64,000 nt of DNA from Roridomyces roridus (lineage: Eukaryota; Basidiomycota; Agaricomycetes; Agaricales; Mycenaceae), in contig JARKIF010000002.1 of assembly GCA_029378245.1 (NCBI GenBank), positions 1,178,001 through 1,242,000 on the forward strand, given 5' to 3'. Shown here in pieces: positions 21,901-33,536 of the stretch. The notes below the pieces were generated by a model. It saw nothing but the letters and a program-made list of their open reading frames with translations. It made no database searches and had not been told where the DNA came from. Positions within the stretch are counted from its first letter, which is position 1. The number at the start of each line of letters is the position of its first letter. A program made the translations under genes and the position numbers.

Positions 21901-24900
21901 CCGGAATAATATCATCTTTACCTCGCCCGTGAACGAGGAACGGTACAAGAAAGTCTTGTATCAGTGCTGTCTAGAACGTGATCTGGTGGCTACCGATCAG
22001 TCTCCTGTGTAGCTCAAGACCGCTGATGGATCTCTGCAGGATCTGTTCGATGCTGGGGATCAGACTGAGGTTGGCGAAAAGGTTGTGTCATCAGCATGAG
22101 CGACTTTCGTGTATTCTGACGCTTTAAAGGGTCTGACTTTGTCCGGTGGTCAAAAAGGTGAGTTGCAGCTCCTCCTTAACCAGATGAGATTTTTATGTCT
22201 TGATAGCGCGCGTTACGTTGGCTCGAGCCATATACTCTGATGCTAAAATCATTATTCTGGACGACATTCTCGCTCCTTTGGATGTTCATACAGCCAAGTG
22301 GATTGTCGAGTGCGTACGACCCCTTTTTTCTTGAGGGTGCTTTCTGACCCGAGATCGCAGCAAATGTCTTCGTGGAGATCTCATCAAGGGCCGGACGGTG
22401 ATCTTGGTTACCCACAACGTTGTCCTGGCCAGCGAGACGGCCGGATTCGTTGTATCTTTGTCAAACGATGGTCGCATTCTCAGCCAAGGATCCATCTCCG
22501 ATGCGCTCGCTAGGGACGAAAATCTGGCCAAGGAAGTCCAAAAGGACCAGGAGATACTCGAGAAGGCGGAGGAAGAGATTGATTCTCCGCCGGTTGATCA
22601 AGTGGAGAAGAAGGACTGTCAGGGCAAGCTCATTGTAGCGGAGGAGATTGAGATTGGACGGGTCAGATGGACGGCGCTGAATCTCTTGTTCTCGGGAATG
22701 GGAGGACCGCTGTTTTTTGCTCTTTACCTTCTCTCCCAGATAGCACAAACTGCGGGGTTTGCGTTGCAGACGTGGTACTTGGGATTCTGGGCCAGGTATT
22801 TTGCGCATTTTCCCGGTGTTTTTAGTGGCTGACTTGTGTTTCCTAGCCAATATGGTCAAGGGGTGCCAGTTCCAGTCTTCAAGTACGTTACAGAGACCTC
22901 CTTGGATGCATATTGACTGGGTATCTAGGCACCTTGGTAACTTGTGTACGCTCCCTTGACTTGCCACCCCGTTGCTGTTTTCAATGTTCTTTTAGCGGGC
23001 ATTTTATTCGTTGCTGTCGCCATTGGAGTGTTTGCCGTTATTTTCTACGCTGTCGGAGCCTTCCGGGCGTCGCGAATCATTCACAAGAAGCTCGTTGATT
23101 CGATTTTGGGAACCACGTTCAGGTAATCTTCTTGTTCGTTTCGGGCTTGCTGGTATAAACGATTTCTAGATGGCTTGATGTCACTCCTGTGTCTCGTATC
23201 ATTGCTCGCTGCACGGTCGATATGGGAGCGGTGGATGGTACTATCTCGGCCGGGTTCCGTACCGTGATAGGTCCATTTTTTGGCTCCTACGATGGCTGCA
23301 TAGTTACCAGACTTTTCAGAGATGACCGTCGAGATGGTTATAAAGTTCTTCGCCATCATGATTTTCGCTCCACTTTTCTGGATCGGAGGTATCCTGTTTG
23401 GAGTGGTAGTGGGGATTTATGGTCAGATATACATGGGTGAGTCTGCAACGTCCTTTTCATCTACCTCTGCCGACCTTTCCTCAGCTTCGCAGCTCTCTGT
23501 AAAGCGTGAAATGAGCAACGCCAAAGCCCCCGTCATTGCGCAGTATGTTCCTCGCTCGGTCTCTGAGAAAGACAGGACGCTTACTGGCACATAGCTTTGG
23601 CGCAACCGTGGCTGGCTTGGGTGAGTGTCATTGACAATGTGAAGGCCATTCTCATTGACTCCAATAGCCTCGGTACGCGCGTATGGTGCTCAAGAGGCCT
23701 GGATCAAGATCTCCATGGAACGCATCAATCGTCTTTCCAGGGCGACCTGCACGTTTATGGACCTGGGGCGATGGGTAAATATGCGTTCCAGTCCGTTTGT
23801 TGCTAGCGGTTGTCTCATTACGTAAGCTAATCGTCGACAGCCATCCTTGGAGGACTGTTTGCTTCTTCATTGGCCGTGTATCTGGTCTATTTCCAGGACG
23901 CGCGGCCTTTTAACACCGGGTTTACACTCAATCAGGCGCTCAGTTTCTCCAACCTCGTTCTATGGTGGGTGCAGACGTACAATGATTTCGAGGTCCAGGC
24001 CAGCAGGTAATGTCGGTGGTGATGTGTAGGTGGATTCTAATCAACTTGTTTTAGCCTGGAACGTCTTCAGCAGTACATTGCTATCGAACAGGAACCCAAG
24101 CCGACGAAAGATGGGGTCCCACCTGCCTATTGGCCTGCCAGCGGCAGCCTTAGCGTTCAGAAACTTTCAGCGCGGTATTCGGCTGATGGGCCTGAGGTGC
24201 TGCATGATGTCTCTTTTAATATCCAGAGTGGCGAGCGGGTCGGTGTCGTCGGTCGTACAGGATCGGGCAAGGTGCGTGGTTAACAGATGCTTCTTTTCTT
24301 TGTGTCTTGACCTTTTCCACAGAGTTCTTTGACGTTGTCTCTCCTGAGATGCATCTTCACCGAAGGGGAGGTGTATTACGACAATATTCCTACGTCGACT
24401 CTGAACCTCGATGCACTGCGCTCCAATATCACCATCATTCCTCAAGTCGTAAGCACGCCGTCCTGGATTCACTCCATCTCTTTGACCCGATTCACAGCCC
24501 GAATTGCTCGTGGGGACCCTCCGCTCGAACTTGGATCCGTTTGACCAGTTTGATGACGCGACGCTGAACGACGCCTTGCGCGCTGCAGGGCTCTCGGCGC
24601 TCCAGGACGAGATGGAGGAAGGAAAGCTTACCTTGGACAGTGAGATTTCGGGCGGGGGAGGCAATCTTTCGGTTGGGCAAAGGCAGATCATCGCTTTGGG
24701 TGAGTGGTCCCTGTCTTGATTGAGTAGGTGTCGATTGCTGAGGATTGTAGCCCGGGCAATCGTCCGGGGCAGCAAACTTATGATCTTGGACGAGGCGACT
24801 TCGGCCATTGATTACAAGACGGATGCGGTCATCCAAAAGTCTCTGCGCGAGCTGCCGAGTGATACGACGCTCTTCACCGTGGCGCATCGGCTGCAGACGA

Positions 24901-25147
24901 TCATGGATGCCGATAAGATCGTGAGTGTATGTTGATTGTGCTTGGATGAAGCTGATGTACTCCAGATGGTACTTGACGCGGGTCGTGTGGTGAGTCCATT
25001 TTGTGACTGCGAGAACAAGCTGACCTTTTCACTTAGGTCGAGTATGACGCGCCTAAAACGCTGCTCCAGAAGAAGGATGGGCTGCTGCGAGCGCTAGTGG
25101 ACGAGTCGGGGGACAGGGAGGCGTTGTACAAGATGGCCCGGGCTTGA
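18956..25147 (+). CDS. Full-length ABCC-type (MRP/YBT1-like) ABC transporter
   Basis: A gene with more than twenty exons spread over 6.2 kb. Exon 1 is tiny (ATG GCG TTC ACC ATG GCC AG) and splices to 19021, giving MAFTMASSLLLPLYISTASA. Several N-terminal hydrophobic segments precede TMD1. NBD1 has Walker A GPTGSGKTSLL across an intron at about 21669, AAQESWVQNDTIRNNI, signature LSGGQKAR and Walker B KIIILDDILAPLD (Asp rather than Glu after Walker B, usual for ABCC NBD1). TMD2 follows (WLDVTPVSRIIARCTVDMGA). NBD2 has GRTGSGK, LRSNITIIPQ, signature LSVGQRQ and LMILDEATSAIDYKTD. Such pumps export conjugates or drugs, often into the vacuole. An apparent stop near 22012 lies inside a 54-nt intron. 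Substrate unknown. Confidence 0.9.
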
Positions 25148-25529
25148 AGGATGAGACTTCAGATACATATTCGCTTCCTTGTTCGATCTCGAATAACTAT
25201 CCCAGACCCGGCCGTCACCGCACGCCCCGTCAAAGCATCACCGGCAGGATACCTGGCCGTGTCAGCCGTCACTTCTTTGACCCGAGCCATCATGATGATC
25301 TGTCTTACCCTTGCTCATGTCCACAATGTTGCTGACATCGCTGCACTGAAACCTGGATGCTCTGCTTGGTAATGCAAGGGAATTTGGCGAACGCAAATCA
25401 TACCGTTAACAAGCTTATAAACCCTGCTGAATCACCCGGCGCTGAACCACCAGTGATGAGCCATCCGGGGAGTCAACACCTTTAAAAAAGTCGAGGGTTT
25501 ATGGGATTTTTCCTCGTCCCCGCCGTCCA
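25148..25529. other. Intergenic, promoter of the metallo-beta-lactamase-fold gene
   Basis: No gene seen. An A-rich stretch CCTTTAAAAAAGTCG at about 25480-25494 lies about 40 bp upstream of the next ATG and could act as its TATA element. Confidence 0.4.
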
Positions 25530-26866
25530 ATGTTTCTCTCCAAATTTCTATCCTTCCTGCTGCTCGTTGGGGTTACACGCGCTTCCTTCCAGGACCACAA
25601 CATCCCACAATCAAATGCTCTCGTTACGGTCAAAGCTTTCGACGTCGGAAGTATGAGCCTCGCCAACAGCACTCATTCTTTTTACCTCCCTGTTCTGCCG
25701 GGACGTGAAACGATCACTGCCCCCATGTACGCCTTCCTTGTCGAGCACCAAGCGACCGGGAAACGCGTCATGTTCGACCTGGGGATACGCAAGGACCCTT
25801 CGAATTTGGCGCCGTCTCTTGGAGCAGCCTTCGTTTCTGGAGCGTACCAATTGAACCAGACCAGGGATATTTTGCAGCAGCTGCAAGATGGAGGGATTAC
25901 TCTGGCAAGCATTGATACTGTCATTTGGAGGTAAATTCACCCAGTTATTTTTTTCCGATTGAACAACTCACAAGTTTCTCAGTCATAGTCATTTTGACCA
26001 CATTGTGCGTTCTATCTCCTCTAGAAACACCTTCCGATTTGACCATCTGCTTACAGGGCGACATGTCCAAGTTTCCCAATTCCACGAACCTTCTCATCGG
26101 ACCCGGGACAGTCGTCTCGACTTATCCAGAGAATCCCAATGCCACTCTGCTAGCGAGCGATTTTGCGTGGGTCTCGCTGTCTGTTTCGTTGGCTTTGCCA
26201 AACTGACCCCTGCACAGTGGACACAATGTCACGGAGCTCGACTTTACCCACTCAAAATTAGTCTTCAGTGGCCTCACGGCTATCGACTATTTCCGTGACG
26301 GAAGCTTCTATCTGCTCGATACACCTGGCGTGAGTTTTTCGTCTCTTGCGTTACATTTTGCTGATATTATACAAAAGCATATGTCGGGACACATCAGCGC
26401 CCTGGCTCGCGTCACCCCGACCACTTTTGTCTCGCTCAGTGCGGACACCCTGCACCACGCCGGCCAAGCCCGTCCACGCCCCGCGTTCCAAAACAACTTT
26501 CCATGCCCCGCGCATCTTGTCCATGAGCTCAAGTCGTCTGTTTCAACCGACTACTTCTGGTCGCCGAAGTCCCAGGTCGGCGCTTTTGATATCAAGTCCC
26601 GCGCTCAACAGATGCTCGCCATCTCCGACCTTCCGGACGCGTTCTACGAGTTCCCCGTGCCTGCTCAAGTCTCGCTGGAGAAGATGGCGACGTTTGACGC
26701 GGACCCGGACTTTCTCATGGTGTTTTCACATGATCGCAGCGTGAGAGGTACGCTGCCGGTGTTCCCAAAGTCTTTGAATAATTGGAAGGTGTCGGGCTTG
26801 AAGGAGAGGACTGTTTGGAATTTTGCGGACCCGTCCAATCCGGCGTGGCTCTTTAGTGCTAATTGA
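25530..26866 (+). CDS. Secreted metallo-beta-lactamase-fold hydrolase (lactonase-like)
   Basis: The start MFLSKFLSFLLLVGVTRASF is a clear signal peptide. The metal-binding motif SHSHFDH is encoded by a 22-nt exon (25983..26004) between two introns; the next exon begins GDMSKFPNSTNLLIGPG. A later histidine-bearing block DTPGHMSGHISALARV is also assembled across an intron (about 26332-26379). The order HxHxDH, then GH after the TPG turn, matches the metallo-beta-lactamase superfamily, whose fungal secreted members include lactonase-like hydrolases. Conserved Asp (about SLSAD) lies further on. The C-terminal half is unbroken to LFSAN. The substrate cannot be read from sequence. Confidence 0.85.
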
Positions 26867-27116
26867 ACCATGTATCAGCGGCTGTGCACCTGTGCTTCTG
26901 AATATTTTAGTAGCCTTGTGACAATTCAAAAGTGGCGACGCCGCGCTCAGCGCTTCGGTTTTGGCATATCCCGGATGAACGCTTCAATGAACAACGCTTC
27001 CGTTAGAAAGCATTGACAGGCATTGGTCCTTCTTGTACGTGTGCAGAAAACGGACATTGAATACTTGGCGGTGGTCCAACAGAGCCACTGCTGACGGAAT
27101 ATCGAAAAAAAAAACA

Positions 27117-28212
27117 TCAATCCTCTGCAGCCAGAACGGCTCTATATCTCACACTCCCCTCCCTCAGCCTCGCCATCCCCTCCTCCACCCCAGCCTTCGT
27201 AAACGGCAAAAGTTCAACAACAGGCTCAATCTTGTTGCGGACAACAAAATCAAGCATACGGAGCGTCACACCACGCGTGGAGCCCACAGAGCCTTGGACC
27301 TTGATCCCGCGCGCGATGAGTGGGAGGCTAGGGATGGAGAGGTTTTCGGGAGAGACGGTGAGTGGGTAGATCGTTCCGCGCCGTTTTACTACATCCAGAT
27401 ATCTGACCAAGAGCTTACCGGGAAGGCAATCGGAAGACGACGATTTACGCACGGTTTCCAGTTGGGCAGGAAGCTGGTCGTGACGATGAGGTGGTCTACT
27501 GGCGCAACGTCAAAGCGATCGATGCCCTTGGTGATGTAGAATTCCGAGGCGCCGAAATTGAGGGCATCCTCCCGTTTAGACTCGGTGCTCGAAAACACAA
27601 CGACGTTGCAGCCCATCTTGGCCAGGAACAAGATGGCCAGATGCCCGAGGCCGCCGACACCAACGACGCCAACGCGGTCTGTGGGCCGAATATTGTATGT
27701 TTCGATTACCTCAAACACAGTGGCTCCGCCACACATGAGAGGCGCAGCGTGCTCTGGTTTGATTTCGGGTGGAATTTTGTACAGGCAAGACTCGTCCCAT
27801 ATGGCGCGCGATCCGAAGGAGCCTTGATGGTGGTTCGCAGTCCCGTATTCCTGCTTGTTCAGGCAGTACTGGTCTTGTCCTGGAGAGGGGATTCGGACGC
27901 CAACACGAAGAAACATGCTCACTTACCACGCAAGCACAACTCGCATCTGCCGCATGTCTTGTGGTAGAAACCCCAGCCGACGAGGTGTCCGAGCTCTACT
28001 TCCGTGACGTTCTCGCCCTTATGCTCGACGATACCGACGCCTTCGTGCCCCAGGACCATATCGAGGTGTTTGTAGTGCTCGTCCGTACCACAGATCCCCG
28101 AGTGTGTTATTTTGATCTGTACTTGAGTCCCTGTGGGCGAAGGAAGACTCGTCGTGGCTTCAACAATGCCGTCGTTCGCGGAGCCCTTGAAGACGGTGAA
28201 TGCGACACTCAT
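27117..28212 (-). CDS. Zinc-dependent alcohol dehydrogenase (CAD-like), paralogue 4
   Basis: Exons 27927..28212, 27453..27879 and 27117..27402 again measure 286, 427 and 286 nt; 332 residues. Catalytic-zinc stretch SGICGTDEHYKHLDMVLGHE; structural-zinc CGRCELC plus the Cys of QDQYC; binding loop GVVGVGGLGH. The start MSVAFTVFKGSA is aligned with the paralogues (an ATG 15 bp upstream is possible). It sits 14-27 kb from the other three copies and is the only one to the right of the ABC transporter. The left edge of a ~600 bp repeat lies only 26 bp upstream of its ATG, so the promoter has been replaced or overlaps the repeat. Confidence 0.93.
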
Positions 28213-28238
28213 GACGTCCAGAGACAAGCGTCACGAGC

Positions 28239-28846
28239 CCACGTGATCGTGGCATCAAAAGTTAACGTTGACGCGCGTGTTCGTAGCTATCCCCGCAGTG
28301 ACCTTGATCCGGTTCTCATCACTGCGCCATCTTCTCCTCAACCACTCGAGTTTATACATATGCAGCCCCATCGCTGTTCACCTGTGGGTACCACGGAGTA
28401 TCAGCGTCGTCTCTCTACCAATGGATGAGTGAGCCCCACCTGCCGCGCACTCCAGCGGACGTACACTTAGCCAGGTTCACCTGGCATGTTCCCATGGCTC
28501 CTTGGCCGAGTTGTAGCAAGCTCCTGCAACTCAGCCCCCTCTCCTGCAGAGGTGATGGGTTCGAATCCCTAAGGATGCACAATTCTGGGAGGTCCTCAAG
28601 AGACCTCTCAAGAAAGAAGACTTCAAGAAAGAAGACCTGAAGAAGAAGAACTCAAGAGGAAGAAAGAAGATGTGAAGACAGAAGACCTGAAGAATGAAGA
28701 GAGGTCCTCAAGAGACCTCTCAAAAGAATCCAAAGACGCTCCAAGAACGGGTAGTTCAAAGGTAAAGTATAAAGGTAAGTCGTTTCTTTTGCCACTTTTT
28801 TTGAATTCCATTGAATACGCGGCCATAGATACACGCATCTCTCCCC
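28239..28846 (+). repeat. ~600 bp interspersed repeat with tRNA-like core, copy 1
   Basis: Similar throughout, in inverted orientation, to 39223-39812. Similarity runs from CCACGTGATCG at the left to ACACGCATCTCTCCCC at the right. In order it holds a GC-rich part (GCAGCCCCATCGCTG...), a tRNA-like segment, then about 150 bp of purine-rich GAAGA/CTCAAGA repeats, then AAAGGTAAGTCGTTTC and the right end. The purine tract differs most between copies. No open reading frame and no target-site duplication are apparent. Confidence 0.7.
28495..28579 (+). other. tRNA-like segment inside repeat copy 1
   Basis: Box A TGGCCGAGTTG and box B GGTTCGAATCC (28558-28568) are spaced as in a long-variable-arm tRNA. 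Flanks TGGCTCCT and AGGATGCA can pair at 6 of 8 positions like an acceptor stem, and GGG-TTCGAAT-CCC forms a T arm. The D and anticodon arms are poor, so it is a tRNA-derived pol III promoter remnant rather than a working tRNA. Confidence 0.55.
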
Positions 28847-29127
28847 TCATCTACCCTGCACTCTCCCGAAAGCTCACAGTGCACAACTCGCAGTGCGACG
28901 CAGTCTCACGGAAATAGATACTTGTCGGACGTGTATAGAGCGGTTTGAAGTCATCTTGTGTGAAAACCGGACATGCATGGGTTCAGAATGCAGCCCCGAT
29001 TCTTGGAATCCTTGATGGCTATAGAAAAAATCGGGAGAATGTGTTCCGTTGCGAACAAACAGGTTGTGGGTGCAGCGCTCCGCTCGAAAGGAAAATGAAG
29101 TTCATAGGATAGACTACAAATACATGA

Positions 29128-30735
29128 TCAAGAGCCCACGCTCAATGTCCAGCGTTTAAAGGTCGATTTTGCCGCTACATGCGATCCCAGCACAAGCCTT
29201 AATCCATCTCTGGAGAGGTCATTCAACCCGGCAAGCGTCACAGCATCAGGTTCGAGACCTTTCAAGTTGATGAACGCTGCGGAGGTGAGAGCGCTGGGCC
29301 CGACCGTCCGGCGACGAGACTGGAGCATTTTGAGGAATAGGGGGTAATCAACAGGGATGTTCCTAGACAATGATCCGAAAGAGATTTCGGTGAGGTGGGG
29401 CAAAACTGGGTGATCCCCCCGGTCGAGCATGGTTAAATGCCCGTCCAGTCCTGCAACAGCTCTAGAACCCTTGAAGCCGTAGATAATGGTAAGACTGGTG
29501 AAGAAGGCATATTTCTCGAGGATTTCTGCCGTCGTAGGGGCATGCGGTAACCCTTCAACGCAGAGCCGGTATGGAGTGCATGAGGAACGGAGGAGGAAGG
29601 CATCCAAAGTGGTAATGAGGGATCCAGGTTCTTTGATCCAGACACCTAATTCAGCCAGCTTCGGAGCCCGAAGGTAGTTCAAGGCCTCCACACGAGTGAC
29701 ATGAAGACGTTCCAAATGCGGCAGAGTGATCGTCAGACTGCTGGGCACTGGCCAGACAGCGGCATTATCGCAAAGGACCACCAACCGCGCCTCGACAAGG
29801 TTCGGCGCCATTTGCAGAATACGCTGGTGGGTCTCCCATGGCCCAATCAATCGGTACGTCGTAAGCTGGTGTGAAGGGAAAGGGACAGGGATAAAGCGTA
29901 CGCCGGGCCCACGCGGCTGGATGCTAACATCCCGCAACGACGGCGCCGTTTCAAAACATTTGATGGAATCAACCCCAACTTGACTTTCTGCCTTGTCCCA
30001 GTCAAGGATCAACTTGCGGAGTGAAGGGAGGCGGCCGCGAAGCGTGCCCAAGAGGGGAACGAGAGCTGTAGTCAACTGCATATTGAGCACTTCCCACTGA
30101 GCCGAGTGCTCTGACAAGAACTGGAAGAGCTCGAGTTGAGAGGAGGAATCGACATTCTCGGACCCGTGGAAGCAGATTTTGAGCGATCTCCGGGCTCGTT
30201 CGACCTGAGTTCGGATCATGGCAAGCTGTGGAACCCCGGCGACGCCGTAGATGGCTTTGATGGTTGACCATAACGAAGGCGTAGAGACAGCGACTTGTCT
30301 CCAGCGCGAACAAATTCGTGCAAGAATCCATGGGCTCCGCTCCACGCTGGACGCGTCCCCGCGCTTTTGCCTAGATGGCAAACTCCACGAAAATATTTCG
30401 GCAAGCAGTTCGAAAGGCATCCGCCTGAGAGGGGAAAGGACGGAAACGTTGTCGGAGTGATACTTGAAGAGCTTGGCACGCTTTGCTTTCAGATGCTCCA
30501 GTCGATCCTCGAGCGCGAGTATCTCGTCATCTAGGCTCGTCAAACGAACGCTCGTTCTTGATATAAGGTCCCGGGCGAAAGCCACCTCTGCACTGTTCGG
30601 AACCTCGTTCGTCGTGGCGAGCTGTTGGCACCGCATGAGGGTCCACGGAGTTGCACCAGGAACAATTGAATCCAAGTCCGAGCCTGCTGGGTTACACACT
30701 GTAGAACCGCACGCAGAGCAAGTGGAGAGAGACAT
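29128..30735 (-). CDS. F-box domain protein (copy A of an inverted pair)
   Basis: An uninterrupted frame of 535 residues. It begins MSLSTCSACGSTVCNPAG, has a coiled coil (about 60-95, LDDEILALEDRLEHLKAKRA), the F-box LRRMPFELLAEIFSWSLPS and then WILARICSRWRQVAVSTPSLW. The rest is LRR-like (LPSLRKLILDWDKAESQVGV, LPHLERLHVTRVEALNYLRA). It is strongly similar over its whole length to the gene at 39868 on the opposite strand. Presumed substrate adaptor of an SCF ubiquitin ligase, target unknown. No damage is seen in this copy. Confidence 0.88.
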   Translation of the reverse strand: MSLSTCSACGSTVCNPAGSDLDSIVPGATPWTLMRCQQLATTNEVPNSAEVAFARDLISRTSVRLTSLDDEILALEDRLEHLKAKRAKLFKYHSDNVSVLSPLRRMPFELLAEIFSWSLPSRQKRGDASSVERSPWILARICSRWRQVAVSTPSLWSTIKAIYGVAGVPQLAMIRTQVERARRSLKICFHGSENVDSSSQLELFQFLSEHSAQWEVLNMQLTTALVPLLGTLRGRLPSLRKLILDWDKAESQVGVDSIKCFETAPSLRDVSIQPRGPGVRFIPVPFPSHQLTTYRLIGPWETHQRILQMAPNLVEARLVVLCDNAAVWPVPSSLTITLPHLERLHVTRVEALNYLRAPKLAELGVWIKEPGSLITTLDAFLLRSSCTPYRLCVEGLPHAPTTAEILEKYAFFTSLTIIYGFKGSRAVAGLDGHLTMLDRGDHPVLPHLTEISFGSLSRNIPVDYPLFLKMLQSRRRTVGPSALTSAAFINLKGLEPDAVTLAGLNDLSRDGLRLVLGSHVAAKSTFKRWTLSVGS

Positions 30736-31167
30736 CTGAGGGTAGATGAGTAAGTACTGCCCTCGAAGCGGTCAAGGTAATCACTTGCGAAGAACAAGGT
30801 GCCAGTGAGTTGAGACAGGAGGGACTGTGCCACTCGATCGCGCGCGTGGAGCGACTTGGAAGAACTCGGCGGTAATCTCACGCGACGCAGAGAGGGCGGG
30901 GTCGGAAGTAGGGATGTCGGTGGACGCGTTGCAGATGAGTGTTTGTCACGGTCAGAAGGACGCGTCGAATGATGCCGCATCAAACTGAACTAAATAAGCA
31001 GACGGCGGGCAGCAAGTACTTTTGGAATCATCTATATATACTGAGCGAGAATGAGGATAATGCTACAAATGCGGTATCGAGAATCTAATATCTATCTAAA
31101 TTGTCTAAATGAGTTGAGTCGGGGTGGTGGATAGCAAACGATAGCAAGGCAAGGTCAAATTCACAAA
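30736..31167. other. Intergenic between F-box copy A and arrestin-like gene
   Basis: Both neighbours are on the minus strand. A TATATATACTGAGCG stretch near 31031-31045 is AT-rich. No gene is supported. Confidence 0.4.
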
Positions 31168-33536
31168 TCATCGAATCGCAGGCGTGCTCATCGAGCGGTC
31201 ACCCAGAGGAGGCCGCCTCTGGTGCCGCTCAGCCTCCTCATACGACGGCAGTCCCTGCATACTCGACAACGGCGGAACCCCACCGATGAATCCACGTGCT
31301 GCAACACCGTAGTCGGGCACGGACGTATAGGCCCGCTGAAGTAGAGCCGGATCGCTCCCAGGGAGTGCCACAGACCGGTTACCAGCACTCCTCGCATGCT
31401 GCTGCTGCTGCTGCTGCTGCGAGCTCGAGAGCGAATTCGTCAAAGAAGATAACGACGTATGTGACGTCGACCGACTCGGTGAGAGCCAATGCGGATGCGC
31501 AAGCGACGTAAACGGCTTCATCGACGCATTGAACACTCCGTGCAAATTACGGCTCGCATTGCCTCTGTGCACGTATGTCTCGTTTGGCCCAGCCACAGGA
31601 ATCGCCGGGATGGCTCCCTCTTCATGATGCCGCTCGGGACTCGACGCGCGACTGCCGCGCCGGCTTGGCCGATTGCTCGAAGGCCTACTCTGCCCCTGAC
31701 TGTTGGGTTCCGAATCCGAATTCGAGGCCGAAGTCGAAGCATGCGGCTGTTCACGGGCTGAAGGCCGCCATGACTCGGCGGACGTCGACAGCCCCTGCAT
31801 CGATAAAAGGAGCTCCGAGTTGACCCAATCCAACGGCGTACTGTCTCCCGAGCCAGGCGCATGAGGCAAATGCGACATCATGTGCGAATCAAGTGGCGAA
31901 GCCTGACCCGAGGGCGTCAACAATGCCGGGGTCATGGCAGGCGGCGTCGTGCTGGTGCTCAGGCTCATCCACGGATTAGTCACCCGCACCGTCGCAGCCT
32001 CCGGGAGATACATGTTCGCGATTCGGTCTCGCACATGCGATTTGTAGCTCGGCAGCTCGACTTCCTCCTCCTCTTCCGGCGGGACTTCCGAGCCACCAAT
32101 CAACAGCCGCCTCGTCGCTGAGGTATGTGCACGCGCCTCTTTGAGCAGCCGCTGGTCGAGAAGATGCAGCGGTAGCGAGCACCGCAACTCGGAGGTGTGT
32201 CCGTCCAAGTTCATGATGAGAATGCTCCACCTTATCCGATGCGACACGTTGATAGGGTCAAGCGGGTGCGTCGGCGTGACGATGGATGGGATGTGGATGG
32301 AGATATAAGCGACGATATCGTCATCTCCTTGCTCCGCAAGCGGCGCTGGATCAGGAGGTCTCGACGAAGGGCCCGCTTCGGCATTCTCTGGAAACCTGGG
32401 AAGCGAAAAATAGCCACCTCCAGGATAAGTCGGTGACGTCGGCGATGTCGGATAACCAGGCGTGCTGGGAGTAGACGAATGCACTCCAGGTGTGGAAGGA
32501 GTCTTGTGATGCCGGGATCGATCAAGCACCTCCACCGCCTTGCCTCCGATAAACTCGTGCTTGACCGACACGACGGAGCGAGTGTAGTCCTGCGACGCCG
32601 ACTTTGCCTGGATCTTGGTCGTCTCGTGGATGGAACTCGTCACACTGACCACCCCAACACCCTTGGAGAGCGGGCAGAATTTGACCAATGCGGTAAGCGT
32701 GTCGGTGGCGGCCCATGCTTTATGCGGAATCATGATGGAATACATGAGCTTGTCCGGCCAGGTGTTTTCGATTTCCAACGTCTGTTGGTATTCGAGCGCC
32801 TCGGAGGAGAAGGATCGCATGATAGTGACCGGGACCACTGCCTGGAGGTTGTGGTTGAGCCCAGGACGGACAGCATGGGCGCGTAGTTTGTATGCGACCG
32901 AGGCGCCACCCAGTGCATGCGTAGAGACGCTCGAAGGTAGCATACCGCCGATTTGCAGCTCTGGGGGATATATCAGCTTATAGCGCCAGTTCAAGGAGCA
33001 AGTTCTTCATACGGAATGGGAAAAAGTGACGCCCTGCTTTGAGTGTATGACTGTGTTTCTTCTCTCCTTCAAGGAAAGACCAATCGTGATTGCACACAAT
33101 GTAAGTCGAGCCTCCGTTATTGATATGGATGCCATTCCTGTTCGAGGGCATTGTCAAAAAACGACGAGTTGTCGAACATGACGACGTACGCTTCATTTGA
33201 TAGCGGGGGCAGACGCGCCTTGCCTCTAAACTGCAAAGTAATCTCCTTGATGGGCGTGCTTTCCGCGAGGTGCAAGGCAACGTGGCCAGTCAGGCGCGCT
33301 GGTTCGACATCATTGCCCGTGCCTTTCAGACAGATAAACTCGTTGTCGAGGTGGACCTCGAGACACTACCAAGCGCATCAGAAAATCATAGGTTAGCATG
33401 AAAGAAACGAACGCACAGGACGCTCTTTCTCGAGCATGTCGAGGTCAAGACGAGGCTGGTTTGCCAGGAGATCCTCATCTTGTGTTATTTGTGGAAGGGT
33501 GACGGGAGACGATGGTCTAGTCAACGAGAAGGCCAT
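31168..33536 (-). CDS. Arrestin-domain (ART/alpha-arrestin) protein
   Basis: Exons 33417..33536, 33190..33365, 33013..33137 and 31168..32960 encode 737 residues. The arrestin-N part includes LTGHVALHLAESTPIKEITL and TYIVCNHDWSFLEGEKKHSH followed by LKAGRHFFPF; the arrestin-C part includes LPSSVSTHALGGASVAYKLR and the VSVTSSIHETTKIQA region. Fungal alpha-arrestins recruit Rsp5/Nedd4-type ubiquitin ligases to plasma-membrane transporters. A PSY/PTY-rich stretch (TPGYPTSPTSPTYPGGGYF) and LPSYKSHV/LPSYEEAE near the middle and C-terminus look like PY-type ligase-binding sites. There is a glutamine run (CTG repeats at about 31400-31420 on the plus strand). Start MAFSLTRPSSPVTLPQ is the first ATG in frame. 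Confidence 0.9.

Noticed and set aside
22012..22080. In-frame stop in the ABC transporter
   Set aside because: It lies inside a 54-nt GTGGCT...CTGCAG intron; splicing gives a smooth LERDL-DLFDAGDQTEVGEKG reading.
28620..28720. CRISPR-like or satellite array in the GAAGA-rich tract
   Set aside because: The units are irregular and purine-only; it is a degenerate low-complexity part of the ~600 bp repeat, and the organism is eukaryotic.
31398..31425. CTG repeat as a microsatellite of interest
   Set aside because: It codes an ordinary short glutamine run in the arrestin-like protein's disordered region.
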